Source of the DNA: Alligator mississippiensis
Taxonomy: Eukaryota; Chordata; Crocodylia; Alligatoridae
DNA: 64,000 nucleotides
Reading direction: 5' to 3'
Assembly: GCF_030867095.1 (NCBI RefSeq)
Contig: NC_081831.1
Location: 66,416,716 to 66,480,715 of the forward strand
Made by a program: the position numbers and the translations under genes
Shown: one piece after another, positions 32,805 through 44,013 of the stretch
How positions within the stretch are numbered: position 1 is the stretch's first letter
How the letters are laid out: every line of letters starts with the position of its first letter
Notes under the pieces: generated by a model
Database searches by the model: none
What the model saw: only the letters and a program-made list of their open reading frames with translations
What the model was told of the DNA's origin: nothing

Positions 32805-33716
32805 CTAGGGACAGACATTACACATAAACCAGTTTAAGTGATCAGATACTGGTTTAAACCTATAACAGAACAGACATTCAGTGTACATAAAACAGTATGA
32901 AAATGGCTGAAACCAGTTTGAGATAAACCTGGTTGAATGTAGTATCAGACTTAACTGACTTGGCTCAAACCAATTTATGTAAAGTCTACCCAGACCCCTT
33001 CCTGGTTTAAGTTAAACCAGAGTCCTCCAGCATCCCAGATGCTTTGCAGCCCTGGGCTGGGCTGTCTGCTCTAGAGAGCTGGGCTGACCCCTCCCTCTGC
33101 TCCCTCGCTGTAACTCCAGCAAAGATGGCAAACATAGCAGCATCTGCCGGCTTCCCTGTGCCCCATCCTCCCCCTACTCCCTGCTCAAGCAGGGATTCCC
33201 CCCTCCCCTCTCCCAGAGCATGGACCATAGCCAGCACGTGGTCTGCTAGGTAATGCTGAGAGGTGTCTGTGTAAGGCAGACAGGACAGTGTCTGCTTAGG
33301 GCTTTTTGGAGCTAGTCAGCTGGTAATGTCCCTCCTTGGAAAAAGCCATTTTAAGAAGACCTTGAACTAATGAGAGAGGCTTTTGTTTTCTTGATGGGCT
33401 GATAAACACTGAGTTAGGGGTGATAAACACTGTGTTATCCATTCCCTGCTGGGTTGGGTGGCGGCGGGGTGGGGGGAACCGCTCCCTAATCAGAGCATCC
33501 TGCTAGGGCCTGGCCACACCCCCACAGTTTAGCACTGTGGAAAGGAAGGGAGGGCAGCTGTAGTGCCCCCTGGCTTCTAGCCTGAGCCACTGCAGGCATA
33601 TGCCTGCATTTCTGGGATGTCTTTGCAGTTATAAACTGGTTCAGCCTAGCCAGGTTAGACTAACCTGCAAAGATTGAATCAATTCTGGTTCAGGCTTTTT
33701 TAATGTCTGTCCCTAG
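32805..33716 (+). mobile_element. CTAGGGACAG-family DNA transposon, copy 3
   Basis: Best-preserved ends of the family: 'ctagggacagacatta' (32805-32820) and 'taatgtctgtccctag' (33701-33716) are a perfect 16 bp inverted repeat. The left body has 'ataaaccagtttaag' and 'gagataaacctggttg'. The right body has 'ccaggttagactaacctgca'. No transposase and no clear target duplication. Confidence 0.85.
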
Positions 33717-36700
33717 CCTGGGTAAATGGTCCCCAAACCTCTTTTTTAATGCTGTGTATTGTAATTTAATGCACTCTGTTAATGGATGTGAACATGTCTG
33801 TATTTAGTGGCTAGACTCCCTAAATATAATGGCACTCATTCTTATTGTTTTCTAGTTCATGAAGGAGAGGCCTGTATTTTTAGTGCTGATGTTCTCAGGT
33901 TCTGTCTCCTCTGATAAGGGTGGTGTCTGCTTCGATGAAGTCATGGTTTGTGACAAGAGTCAGGGGTGTCCCTTCTTGATAGTCCCAAGGTGACTCAGGG
34001 TGATGAATTAAGTGCGAGAGAACAAGTGTAGGATTTTTTTTACGAGGTGGAGGTGTACTGGGAGGGAAGGGACCAAACAAAATAAAGATGCTTTTCCTGA
34101 TACAGATATGAAATGAGCAGGAGCCCTGTACAGTGCAGTGGGGCAAACAGATAAAGGTTGGAAGAGGGCAAAAAAGAGAGACAATTTTGGGGTCTCACCT
34201 CAAATGTGCTGACTTGCTACATTCATAAGAACTTGGGGAAAAATTTCTGCAAAAATCATTGCCTCCTCTCGCTCCTCAGTTGGTAGAGTCCCACCAGCTG
34301 AGGAAACAGCACTTATTATGAGAGCTTGGATTATGTCTTGGAGCATCATGGCAGTCGTTAATGGGTATTGCTGTTACCCATAATGGGATTCCTCCTGCTG
34401 ATGGATGTTGTGCAGGGAGGGCTTATCACCAGCATTATGTGGGGCTCTGCAAAGATTTCTTAATATTTCAAGAAAATAATATGCCCTCTTTCACTTGAAA
34501 CTGAATATCTTGCCTTAGCAAAAAAACAGGCTTGAGAATTTAAGGGAATTACAGAGGCTTCTTTGGTCTTCTCAGGCTTTGACTTTGTGGATAAAGCTGT
34601 CAACAAAGGGCCAATGATCTTTTTTGTCTTAAGTCACTCCAACATCTTGAAGTGGCTCAGGTGTTGCTGCGAACAAAAGCCAACTATTAGTTTTCTAGCT
34701 ATCCTTGTTACAAAAGATGGGGCAAATTTCTAGTGTCAGATCAAACTGAGGGGAAATTAATATGCCAATTTTACTAGATTTGGCTAAATTTGGCCCCTAT
34801 GCTCACAGGAAACTATAGCTGAGCACATAATGGCTGTTGAACTGGCTTACAGTCCTTGGCGTCTGGTTTGTATCTCAGTGTAAAACACCTTGATTATGAA
34901 CAGACCTAAACAAACTAAATTTATTCTTGACTCTAGACAAATGGAGCAGGCTTTTTTTTCTAGAGGCTCCAATTCCTTCTCATCATGTACCATCTCCTTG
35001 CCGCAATAATATTGCTTAGCTTTGCTCCCTCTTTACCATAACAGTGACTGTCTACAGGTCTTGGATACTGTGCGAGGTTGCTGTGTGGGAGCCTGGAGCC
35101 TGTCCCACGGTGTATCATCAGATAGGCCTTGCTAGGAGCACGCAGCATCTTTGGAGTTAATTCTGACCAGATAATAAGGCTTGGAAACTCCTCCCCTTCT
35201 TCCTAAAGGTGAGTGTCTGTTTACAGGCATCACAGCGGAGAAGTGCTTTCATTTCAGTGTCAGTGTGACGAGCAGAATATCAGACAGCAGCCGCGGCAGT
35301 GTCTCAGATCACAGCCTGACAGGAGGAGAGAGACTGGTTTAGTGGTAAGCAGATTAATTTGCAGTCTGTGCTAGATGCCTTTAAAATGGTCTTTAAGGAA
35401 CTTTCTTGCAAGCTTAGGGCTTTTGCAGCATCTTAATCCCAACCCATTCATTTGTTATGTCTGGTTGAATTTCATTTTATATCATTAACTGGAGCGATGT
35501 GGTGAGGGCTTTTTTTCCCTGTTCTCAATAGTTTTGCAGTTGTTTGTAGGATAATTACATGGGGTTAGAATGAGGATTTCATTTCTCTATTAACAAAGCC
35601 ACAGATCTAAGGGTGAAAGGACTAGACTGACAAGGGAAACTTCTTAGTGGGATGGCTCTACAGGGGTATATTAAGCAAGTGGAAGGCAGGCCAGATAATT
35701 AGCGTCATCATATACATGCTGTATTCATGGAAAGTATACAAATTCCATTTCAGTCCAGTGAAGTTTACATATATTTCACATTTATTGCTTTAAATTGTCT
35801 TAAAAATAAGACACAGTTTGTAGCTATCTAAGATCCTCTCCTATTTTTTCCCCTAAGATTGCAAGGAATGAAAAGCTGACGTGAAAACAAATGTGTCAAA
35901 GAGCATTGATTAGAAGAGTGAAACTCAAATAAAGATAAACACTTAAATAAATATGTAAGATAAATACTTACATTGTAAATGTATTCCAATAGTTTTCCAT
36001 GCTCTGTAAGTTTGTACAGAGACTTCTGTAAAACACGATTTATTTGCAACTTTTCCTCTTGCCATGAATACTCCTAGATTGGACAGAACAGTAGGGAATT
36101 CTCACTGGGGAGCAGCCCTGGTTCAAGCTCTGTAAAACCTACAAGTTCTTTCCTCATCTTTAGATTATGGGCTACAATTCCTGCTGTGTAAACTGTGGAC
36201 CCCTCCTTTCTACTGTGGGAGACTAAAGACTCAAGAGTGGGCATTGGGGAAGAGGCCAGAGAAACCTCATTCTTGAACTTCCAGCTCTGGAACATGTCAG
36301 TGGACTCATGTGGCAGGGTGTAGCTCACCATGATTAGCTGCTGCTGTGGTATAGACAAGCCACGCCAGCTGGGAAAGGAGGAATCAATATTATTTTCATG
36401 GAGAAAGCAAGTAATTCTTTGTTGGATGCCACCGGGGGAGGTAGACTGGAGGGCAATAAGATCTCTGAAGTACATGTGGTGTAGGACACACATGTGATCA
36501 TATAAAAAGTGAAGACTTGCAGGGGTTTGCTCCTGCCCTGGGCTATGCCGATACCAAAGGCACTGAGGACAAGACCTACCTTGTGATAGGAGGATAGGAT
36601 CTGCCATAGCTGGGAACTCACTGCTAAGAGAGATTACTGGCTAATCTGTCCGTGCACCAGATTTCCAAGGGGCTATCCTCTGAAGGTTAAGTGCAGTCAG

Positions 36701-37808
36701 GTGCAAACCAGGGAGATAGCACTGAATGGGCCTGGTAAGTCATGGCCCACCAGTTAAACTTGGCATTTGCACAGGCTGGGTACTAAATCAATTCATTAAC
36801 AGGCATTTTTTGTTGAATCAGGCATCCTGCAGCTGGGACCTGAGGGATCAGGTAAATCATCTGTTTCAGATATTTGGGGTGTACTTGCTTTCAGTCTGCT
36901 GCAGCAAGAATGATTTCCTGTCACAGCAGACTGCTGGCCACTCCCACGTACTGTAGCTGGAGCCCACCCAGATTCCCATTCCTGCTGGTGCCACCAGGCT
37001 GCTCTCAGCTCCTTTCCACCAGAGCAGAAGAACACATTCCTCGTGCCTCTTCTTCCCCTCGGGATGCAAGTGCTACTGCACCAAGGCAGGGGCTGATGCA
37101 GAGGCCTCAGACTATGCAAAGGTGTGTGGGATGTGGGCAACATCACTTGAAAGTTAACTCCTGCAACAAATGTGTATGCAGGTTTGCTAAGGCGTTGTGC
37201 CCTAGAGATCCTTCATCTGGTAGCTGATTTAACGAGGGTTAAATTTTCACTTGATTGGCCATTTTAAAAGGACTCTGCACCTGTGAATGTTTGTTACATT
37301 ATGGGTGACCAGTGCTTTTGGGGGCCTCATTGAGTGAAAAATATAACGCCTGTACATGCCATATATCTCATAAACAGAGCACATCCTAACCAGAGGTGTC
37401 TCAGGGACCCTCCCTTCTCCATTTGCTGCTGTAGACCCCCTTCTTCTCCCATTCCCCATTGCTGCACATTTCTACAGCGGCTACAGTTACATGGGCAACA
37501 TTTAGAAAGGATTGATAGCTTTTTTTTTTCAGCTGGGAAACAAATAGGGGAGCCAGCACCATGTCATCTGCCAGCTTCCCATACATCTATCTCCAGTGCT
37601 CCACAGACTGCTGCTTGGGAATGACTAATTTTGCCAATAACATCCCTAAGTGTATTTATCATTTGTCTCCCTTTTTCCTGATTGAATCCCTAGTTAATCT
37701 TTCCCTGTATCCAGTCTTGGTGGTTAGGCATCGCTTTGCCAGGATTAGCCTGTGCAAACCTGACCCCAGCCTGCACTTATGGGTATGCAGAATCCTAGAA
37801 CATATCCT
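33717..37808. other. No gene recognised; possible non-coding exon near 35226-35343
   Basis: Mostly unique DNA. 'ctgtttacag' (ending 35226) and 'gtttagtg|gtaagc' (GT at 35344-35345) bracket a GC-richer 117-base stretch that could be a UTR or lncRNA exon. This is speculative. The frame 36607-36074 (minus, 177 codons) is long for the region, but its product matches nothing I recognise. Confidence 0.35.
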
Positions 37809-38953
37809 AGGGCTTCGATATGGTATCCCACCCCATACTGGTGAACAAGTTAAGAGGCTGTGACTTGGATGACTACACAGTCCGGTGGGTGGCGAATTGG
37901 CTAGAGGGTCGCACCCAGAGAATCGTGGTGGATGGGCCGGTTTCGACCTGGAAGGGTGTGGGCAGTGGGGTCCGGCAGGGCTCGGTCCTTGGACCGATAC
38001 TCTTTAATGTCTTCATCAGCGACTTGGACGAGGGAGTGATGTGTACTCTGTCCAAGTTTGCGGATGACACAAAACTGTGGGGAGAAGTGGACACGCTGGA
38101 GGGCAGGGAACAGATGCAAGCAGACCTGGACTGGTTGGACAAATAGGCAGAAAACAACAGAATGCAGTTCAACAAGGAGAAATGCAAAGTGCTGCACCTA
38201 GGGAGGAAAAATGTCCAGCATACCTACAGCCTAGGGAATGACCTGCTGGGTGGCATGGAAGTGGAAAGGAACCTTGGAGTCCTAGTGGACTCCAAGATGA
38301 ACATGAGCCGGCAGTGTGACGAAGCCATCAGAAAAGCCAATGGCACTTTATCGTGCATCAGCAGATGCATGACGAATAGCTCCAAGGAGGTGATACTTCC
38401 CCTCTATCGGGCGCTGGTCAGACCGCAGTTGGAGTACTGTGTGCAATTCTGGGCACCGCACTTCAAGAGGGATGCAGATAACCTGGAGAGAGTCCAGAGA
38501 AGGGCCACTCGTATGGTTAAGGGCTTGCAGGCCAAGCCCTACGAGGAGAGACTAGAGAACCTGGACCTCTTCAGCCTCCGCAAGAGAAGGTTGAGAGGCG
38601 ACCTTGTGGCTGCCTATAAGTTCATCACAGGGGCACAGAAGGGAATTAGTGAGGTTTTATTCACCAAGGTGCCCCCGGGGGTTACAAGAAATAATGGCCA
38701 CAAGCTAGCAGAGAGCAGATTTAGATTGGACATCAGGAAGAACTTCTTCACAGTTCGAGTGGCCAAAGTCTGGAACGGGCTCCCAAGGGAGGTGGTGCTC
38801 TCCCCTACCCTGGGGGTCTTCAAGAGGAGGTTGGATATGCATCTAGCTGGGGTCATCTAGACCCAGCACTCTTTCCTGCCTATGCAGGGGGTCGGACTCG
38901 ATGATCTATTGAGGTCCCTTCCGACCCTAACATCTATGAATCTATGAATCTAT
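37809..38953 (+). mobile_element. CR1 LINE, 5'-truncated, young-looking
   Basis: Starts within the RT domain (GFDMVSH-like, normally KAFDTVSH) and runs to the CR1 tail 'ccgaccctaacatctatgaa', with 'atctatga' repeated two and a half times. It is very similar along its length to the minus-strand copy at 42251-43735. Confidence 0.95.
37820..38860 (+). pseudogene. CR1 ORF2 reverse transcriptase fragment with one nonsense codon
   Basis: This is the C-terminal half of the CR1 replication protein. Motif B '[20 protein letters not shown]' and motif C '[11 protein letters not shown]' are intact. 'LVRPQLEYCVQFWAPHFKRD' and '[20 protein letters not shown]' follow. The frame is continuous except for TAG at 38144-38146, where the 43 kb copy has TGG (Trp in DKWAENN), so a single G-to-A change broke it. 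It ends naturally at 38860 with 'HLAGVI'. No endonuclease domain. Confidence 0.93.
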
Positions 38954-39015
38954 ATGGCTGGAAGAGACCAAGAGACCTGGAAAAGGTCATTTGGTCCATT
39001 TCCATGCCCCACCAC
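38954..39015 (-). repeat. Possible CR1-type 3' end fragment
   Basis: 'tggctggaagagacc' followed by 'aggtcatttggtccat' resembles the reverse complement of a CR1 3' terminus. It directly abuts the plus-strand CR1. Short and uncertain. Confidence 0.3.
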
Positions 39016-39048
39016 AGGACTAACATAAGATGCAGAACTCAGGGCTCT

Positions 39049-39546
39049 GACAAACGTTACACTTAAGACATGAATAGATGGTTAATCACATCTTAAGTAG
39101 TGACCTGGTCACTCACTCAATCAATTAATGGCTTGCTAAAATGAAGAATAAGCCACAAAGTTATTACGCAAAATGTGTAATAACTTTGTGGTTGGTTCTT
39201 TTTACATCTTTTATTGAATGTCCCCAGCCTGTGTAGCATGCAGGAGCATTTGAAGACTCCCCTTTGTTCCAGAGGCTGGGAGGCCCCCAGTCGGGAAGTG
39301 CACTGTGCACTCCTGTACTGGGAGCCCCAGTCAGCTGATCAGGGCTTGTGGTGCACAGAAGCACGTGGTGCCTTCCTCCGGCTAGGAGCTCTGATCAGCT
39401 GCCGGGGCTCCCAGCCATGGGGTGCATGGTGTGCTCCTGCAGTTAGGAGTCAAGCATGTTACTTGCTAGTTCAGGGGGAGCCTGAGATCGTGTCTGATGG
39501 GATTCCACATCAGATCCCATCACATATTTACATTAATGTCTGTCAG
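39049..39546. mobile_element. MITE
   Basis: Ends 'ctgacaaacgttacact' and 'attaatgtctgtcag' are imperfect inverted repeats, with a 'taagacatg'/'catatttac' continuation. A perfect hairpin lies at 39153-39191. The 166-codon open frame over its right half has no recognisable homology. Confidence 0.5.
39153..39191. repeat. Perfect 15 bp inverted repeat (hairpin)
   Basis: 'ccacaaagttattac' (39153-39167) and its exact reverse complement (39177-39191) are separated by nine bases. Confidence 0.9.
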
Positions 39547-40611
39547 GGGCCTCACTGTAGGAAAATGTACAAGTGTATGAGGTCAGGGCTAGGCAAAGAT
39601 CTTGCCCAGAAGATCAAGTCACTGGATTATTTTGCTTTTTCTTTGATTACCATGAAGTTACTGCAATTTTATGAAAAGATACACTTATGCAATGTTGCCT
39701 CAATGTGGATGTGAACCCCCATGACCATTTGGGAGCATATTGTGTGATAGTTATTGAGGAACCATAACGTATTATTGAATGTAGATAGTGGGAGTATGAC
39801 ATTAAAACCTTAAGCAGCAGCTTGAAATAGCAACACAAAATGAATCAAATCCACATACCAGTTTAAACGAGTCATAGCCACTCTTCAGTCACTGCGCAGT
39901 TGAAAAAGACATTGATGAGTTTGTGGGGCAAATCTTTCTGGGGGATCCATTTTCTGGCATATTTAATCTCAGTCCTAATTATATACTGTCTTGGAGAAAG
40001 ACAGAACTTATGTAGCTGCCAGCTGTATCCTGAAGATAACAAATAACTAAGATTTGGTTTTGAACCAATGCAGTGTTGGCTGCAACGTATGTGGCGGAAG
40101 AAAGGACTAGTTGAAAATGAAAAAAAGTGTCTCTGGAAACTGATTTTCATGGACACTGATAGCTTACGATCCCGTGCTCTTCTTTGCTTTCTCTTCCTTT
40201 TTTTCTGCTATTTGTGTACATTGAGGGCTGTCTCTTGCAATAGTAACATGAGAACCGTGGGTTTCTGGTAACCAAAAACGTGGTTTATTTATTGAAAAAT
40301 TAGTTTCCAGGTACCATATTTCTAAAAAATTCAAATAAGTTGTTTTAGATGTTTTCACAATGAGATTTTCTAATACGTAGTTTTGAAATAAAGTCGGCCA
40401 AAATGTAGTAAAAACAAAAGGGGAGAAAGAGGTTAAAAAAACCCCCAAAATGAAATGAAATACTTGGCATTAACCCAAATGAAATTCATTCATTCTTTCT
40501 TTTTCTTTTGTTACACTGAGGAAACAAAAAACATTTCAGGATGACCTGAAGCAAATTTAATTTTAATAGTTTGGTTTGGCCAGTAAATATAAACATCTGT
40601 TATTCACACAG
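39547..40611. other. No gene recognised
   Basis: AT-rich unique-looking DNA with no supported feature. Confidence 0.5.
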
Positions 40612-40768
40612 ATCAAGTCATCATGTTCCCTGAAGCCGGATCTGGAAAGGCATTGTGCAAGCCTCAGAGGGGTAACTCTCCTGCACTTGGCTGATTTTGG
40701 CTTCCCTACACAACATGTACAGTCTCACATCCAGATTATGGAAAGCAGAAGTCAAGAGGAGCTTATTG
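40612..40768 (+). other. Candidate exon (157 nt), product unknown
   Basis: Preceded by 'tctgttattcacacag' (acceptor) and followed by 'ttattg|gtaaga' (donor, GT at 40769-40770). One frame is open throughout (IKSSCSLKPDLERH..., ending RSQEELIG). 'LLHLADFGFPTQ' faintly recalls a kinase DFG segment, but no other kinase feature is present, so I do not call it one. Confidence 0.2.
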
Positions 40769-40833
40769 GTAAGATAGCTTATTTCTCCTGTTGGACTTGG
40801 ACCTGAAACACTATCGTTTGATGCTGTCGCTAG

Positions 40834-41079
40834 GTGGGGTGGTTCGAGTCTGTTTTACCAGCAGCAAATCTAGCTTGTGGCAGTGGCAAACAGGATGCTG
40901 GTAAAATAGCTCTTGAAAACCAGAATGCAGAACCAAGTAGCTGCATGGTGGATGAATGCAGACAGGACACCACATGTGCAAATAAATGTGAAGTACTGGG
41001 AGCAGAACAAGCACTCATAACTAGATTTGGAGAGCTCCACATTTGCAGAGGCCAAAATGAGGGGAACAGGCAATAAAGC
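40834..41079 (+). other. Unrecognised 80-codon open frame ending at a polyA signal
   Basis: The frame encodes a hydrophilic, cysteine-containing product (SCMVDECRQDTTCANKCEV) and ends with TAA inside 'caggcaataaagctg', an AATAAA signal. It lies just after the candidate exon at 40612-40768. It could be a terminal exon or chance. No homology recognised. Confidence 0.2.
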
Positions 41080-41984
41080 TGTGCCTATGGAAAAACACAA
41101 TCATATTAGCATAGTAAACAGCTTGGGGTTCATGACTTGGCAATCATAGTCACAGCTGCAAAGCCCAGTAATTCTAGTGTGAACAGAGCTGCACAGCAAC
41201 AGTGGGGTTGTGTGCCTGTTAAGATTGTACTCCTGAAGCACTGTTCAGATTTGCAGACCCTCCCTCAAATCACTTCCCTCACCATGTTTCCCTCAGAAAT
41301 GCACACATCTTGGTGTGGAGACTGCTAGCTGTTAGGGGGGCCCAGCAACAAGGGGTTAACACAGGAAGAGAAGCCTGGGAAGTGTTGATATGCAGCTGTA
41401 TCTCAGACTTTGGACCCGAGCTGGTCATTTCTCCACGTTAAGCTGGCTCTGGATTTGACCTGGCAGTTTGGGCTGGGCTGGCTTGAGTTATGAGGTTTAC
41501 ATGTTGAGGTTAAATGTTTCTCTCCAAACTGCTGGAGTTTGAATTAAAGGTCCAGTTCAGGGCATAGACTTTAAGGGTGACATGTGGGATTCATTGAAGT
41601 TTTGCTGTTGTCTGTTTAATTCACACTATTTAGTTCCACTATTTAATTCACAAAGTGAATAACCCTATTCTGCTATTGACTGTCTAGTCTCAGACAGACA
41701 GAAACTTACCCTAGTGTAATTTTCATTGTGTTTTTCCATTAATGGAAGTTAAATCAGGATCAAGATCAGACAGTTGTGACGGTATCCCAGGGTGGCCCCT
41801 ATATAAGTGGCTGTTCCTGTGCCTTGTGACTGGGCAGAGGAGGAGCATATAAAAGCCCATTGTATTTAACACATGGCTATCCAGAGTGGAGGAGGAAGCC
41901 AAAGCAGTCTAATTTACACTGGTGGAGCTTTTCATATTAGGGATGGTTCTCCACTGGATTGGGCAAAGCTACTCTGGCTCAGGG
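41080..41984. other. No gene recognised
   Basis: Unique-looking DNA with no supported feature. Confidence 0.5.
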
Positions 41985-42085
41985 GTTTCACAGCATCTGG
42001 TGAAGTGAACTTGGTTCACAAAAGCTTCTGCTCTCTCTCTATATCCTATTTAGTTATATAAAGGTGCATATCTACCCTTCCTTCA
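41985..42085 (+). mobile_element. Short ribozyme-bearing repeat, second copy
   Basis: Parallels 7615-7712: 'cagcatctggtgaagtgaac', 'agcttctgctctc', 'tatttagttatataaagg', 'tgcatatctaccct'. The two copies are similar enough to define a family. Confidence 0.6.
41997..42033 (+). ncRNA. Hammerhead-ribozyme-like motif, perfect stem II
   Basis: CTGGTGA (41997-42003; consensus CTGATGA, one core change), A, stem II GTGAAC-TTG-GTTCAC (42005-42019, six perfect pairs), AAAA (42020-42023; consensus GAAA, CpG-type G-to-A), stem III GC-TTCT-GC (42024-42031), then TC (42032-42033). Each defect here is intact or differently mutated in the copy at 7624. Two core changes should inactivate it. Confidence 0.6.
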
Positions 42086-42250
42086 GGGATTGGTATCATC
42101 TGTCTGCTGGTATCTCAGTTTCACCAGTGTAAATGTTTTCTCCATCTTATCCTTGGTCATTCACTCTCCTCTGCCATTTATAGCCACACCATATGAGGGA
42201 TAGAATTTGGTCCAAAAGGAAGCATATCAGATGATTTAAGTTGCCTATGG

Positions 42251-43735
42251 ATTCATAGATTCATAGATGTTAGGGTCGGAAGGAACCTTAATAGATCATC
42301 AAGTCCGACCCCCTGCATAGGCAGGAAAGAGTGCTGGGTCTAGATGACCCCAGCTAGATACTCATCTAACCTCCTCTTGAAGACCCCCAGGGTAGGGGAG
42401 AGCACCACCTCCCTTGGGAGCCCGTTCCAGACCTTGGCTACTCTAACTGTGAAGAAGTTCTTCCTAATGTCCAATCTAAATCTGCTCTCTGCTAGCTTGT
42501 GGCCATTGTTTCTTGTAACCCCCAGGGGCGCCTTGGTGAGTAAAGCCTCACCAATTCCCTTCTATGCCCCCATGATGAACTTATAGGCAGCCACAAGGTC
42601 ACCTCTCAACCTTCTCTTGCGGAGGCTGAAGAGGTCCAGGTGCCCTAGTCTCTCCTCATAGGGCTTGGCCTGCAAGCCTTTAACCATATGTGTGTCCCTT
42701 CTCTGGACCCTCTCCAGGTTATCCGCATCCCTCTTGAAGTGCGGTGCCCAAAACTGCACGCAGTACTCCAACTGCGGTCTGACCAGCGCCCGATAGAGGG
42801 GAAGTATCACCTCCTTGGACCTATTTGTCATGCATCTGCTGATGCACGATAAAGTGCCATTAGCTTTTCTGATGGCTTCGTCACACTGCCGACTCATGTT
42901 CATCTTGGAGTCTCCTAGGACTCCAAGATCCCTTTCCACTTCCGTGCCACCCAGCAGGTCATTCCCTAGGCTGTAGGTGTGCTGGACATTTTTCCTCCCT
43001 AGGTGCAGCACTTTGCATTTCTCCTTGTTGAACTGCATTCTGTTGTTTTCTGCCCACTTGTCCAACCTGTCCAGGTCTGCTTGTAGTTGTTCCCTGCCCT
43101 CCAGCATGTCCACTTCTCCCCACAGTTTTGTGTCATCCGCAAATTTGGACAGAGTACACTTCACTCCCTCGTCCAAGTCACTGATGAAGACATTGAAGAG
43201 TATCGGTCCTAGGACTGAGCCCTGCAGGACCCCACTGCCCACACCCTTCCAGGTCGATACCGACCCATCCACTACGACTCTCTGGGTGCGACCCTCCAGC
43301 CAATTCGCCACCCACCGGACTGTGTAGTCATCCAAGTCACAGCCTCTTAACTTGTTCACCAGTATGGTGTGGGATACCGTATCGAAGGCCTTCCTGAAGT
43401 CTAAGTATATGATGTCAACCCCTACTCCTGCGTCCAGGCATTTTGTAACCTGGTCATAAAAAGAGACTAGATTAGTCAGGCATGATCTGCCTGCTACGAA
43501 CCCGTGCTGGTTTCCCCTCAGCATAATTTTTCCTGCCGGGCTCTCACATATATGAGCCTTAATAATCTTTTCAAAGACTTTGCCTAGGATGGAGGTGAGA
43601 CTGACTGGCCTATAGTTGCCTGGGTCCTCCTTCCTCCCCTTCTTGAAAATGGGGACCACACTGGCCCTTTTCCAGTCCTCTGGGACCTGGCCCGTGCGCC
43701 ACGTGTTCAAATACTCCCTCCAGTGGCTGCTATTG
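42251..43735 (-). mobile_element. CR1 LINE, longest RT-bearing copy
   Basis: The 3' end at 42251 has the tail unit twice ('attcatag attcatag') and then 'atgttagggtcggaagg'. The element runs on the minus strand to about 43735, just short of the hAT MITE at 43798. It retains RT motifs 0-7 and the thumb. It lies inverted to the CR1 at 37809-38953, 3.3 kb away. Confidence 0.95.
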
Positions 43736-43770
43736 ATCACATGGACATTGTATACAGGTAATTTGCTCAC
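42562..43770 (-). pseudogene. CR1 ORF2 reverse transcriptase fragment, 402 codons open
   Basis: Longest coding run in the window. In order: 'VPEDWKRASVVPIFKKG' (~30-46), 'NYRPVSLTSILGKVFEKII' (52-70), 'GNQHGFVAGRSCLTNLVSF' (86-104), motif A 'DIIYLDFRKAFDTVSH' (119-134), motif B '[18 protein letters not shown]' (183-200), motif C FADD (210-213). A TAG stop at 42562-42564 replaces the Gln codon (CAG) of the 38 kb copy, a C-to-T change; homology continues in frame down to ~42340. The first ~15 residues are probably flanking sequence. It lacks the endonuclease, so it cannot be autonomous. Confidence 0.92.
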
Positions 43771-43797
43771 CCTTAGGGTCGAGGAGATTCTTTACTG

Positions 43798-44013
43798 CAG
43801 TGGTTTTCAATCTTTTTTCATTTACAGACCCCTAAAAATTTTTGATTGCCAGTGAGGACCCCTTTGGAAATTTCAAGTGGATGTGTGGACCCTTTTGAAT
43901 TGTAAGTGTGGGTATTCATGTATATTTGGTTGATCATAGTAATCTTTTATGGACCCTGTAAACATAGTCTGCAGCCCCTCAGGGGGCTGTGGACTACAGG
44001 TTGAAAACCACTG
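43798..44013. mobile_element. hAT-type MITE, 216 bp, with target duplication
   Basis: Terminal inverted repeats 'cagtggttttcaatc' and 'aggttgaaaaccactg' are of the classical hAT CAGTGGTT type. Flanking octamers 'ctttactg' (43790-43797) and 'ctcgactg' (44014-44021) agree at 6 of 8. No coding capacity. Confidence 0.85.

Noticed and set aside
36074-36607. 177-codon minus-strand open frame
   Set aside because: No recognised family, no splice or promoter context. Could be chance; not called as a gene.
40576-40806. Kinase-like 'LADFG' string
   Set aside because: A five-residue resemblance without the HRD, APE or other kinase motifs is not evidence.
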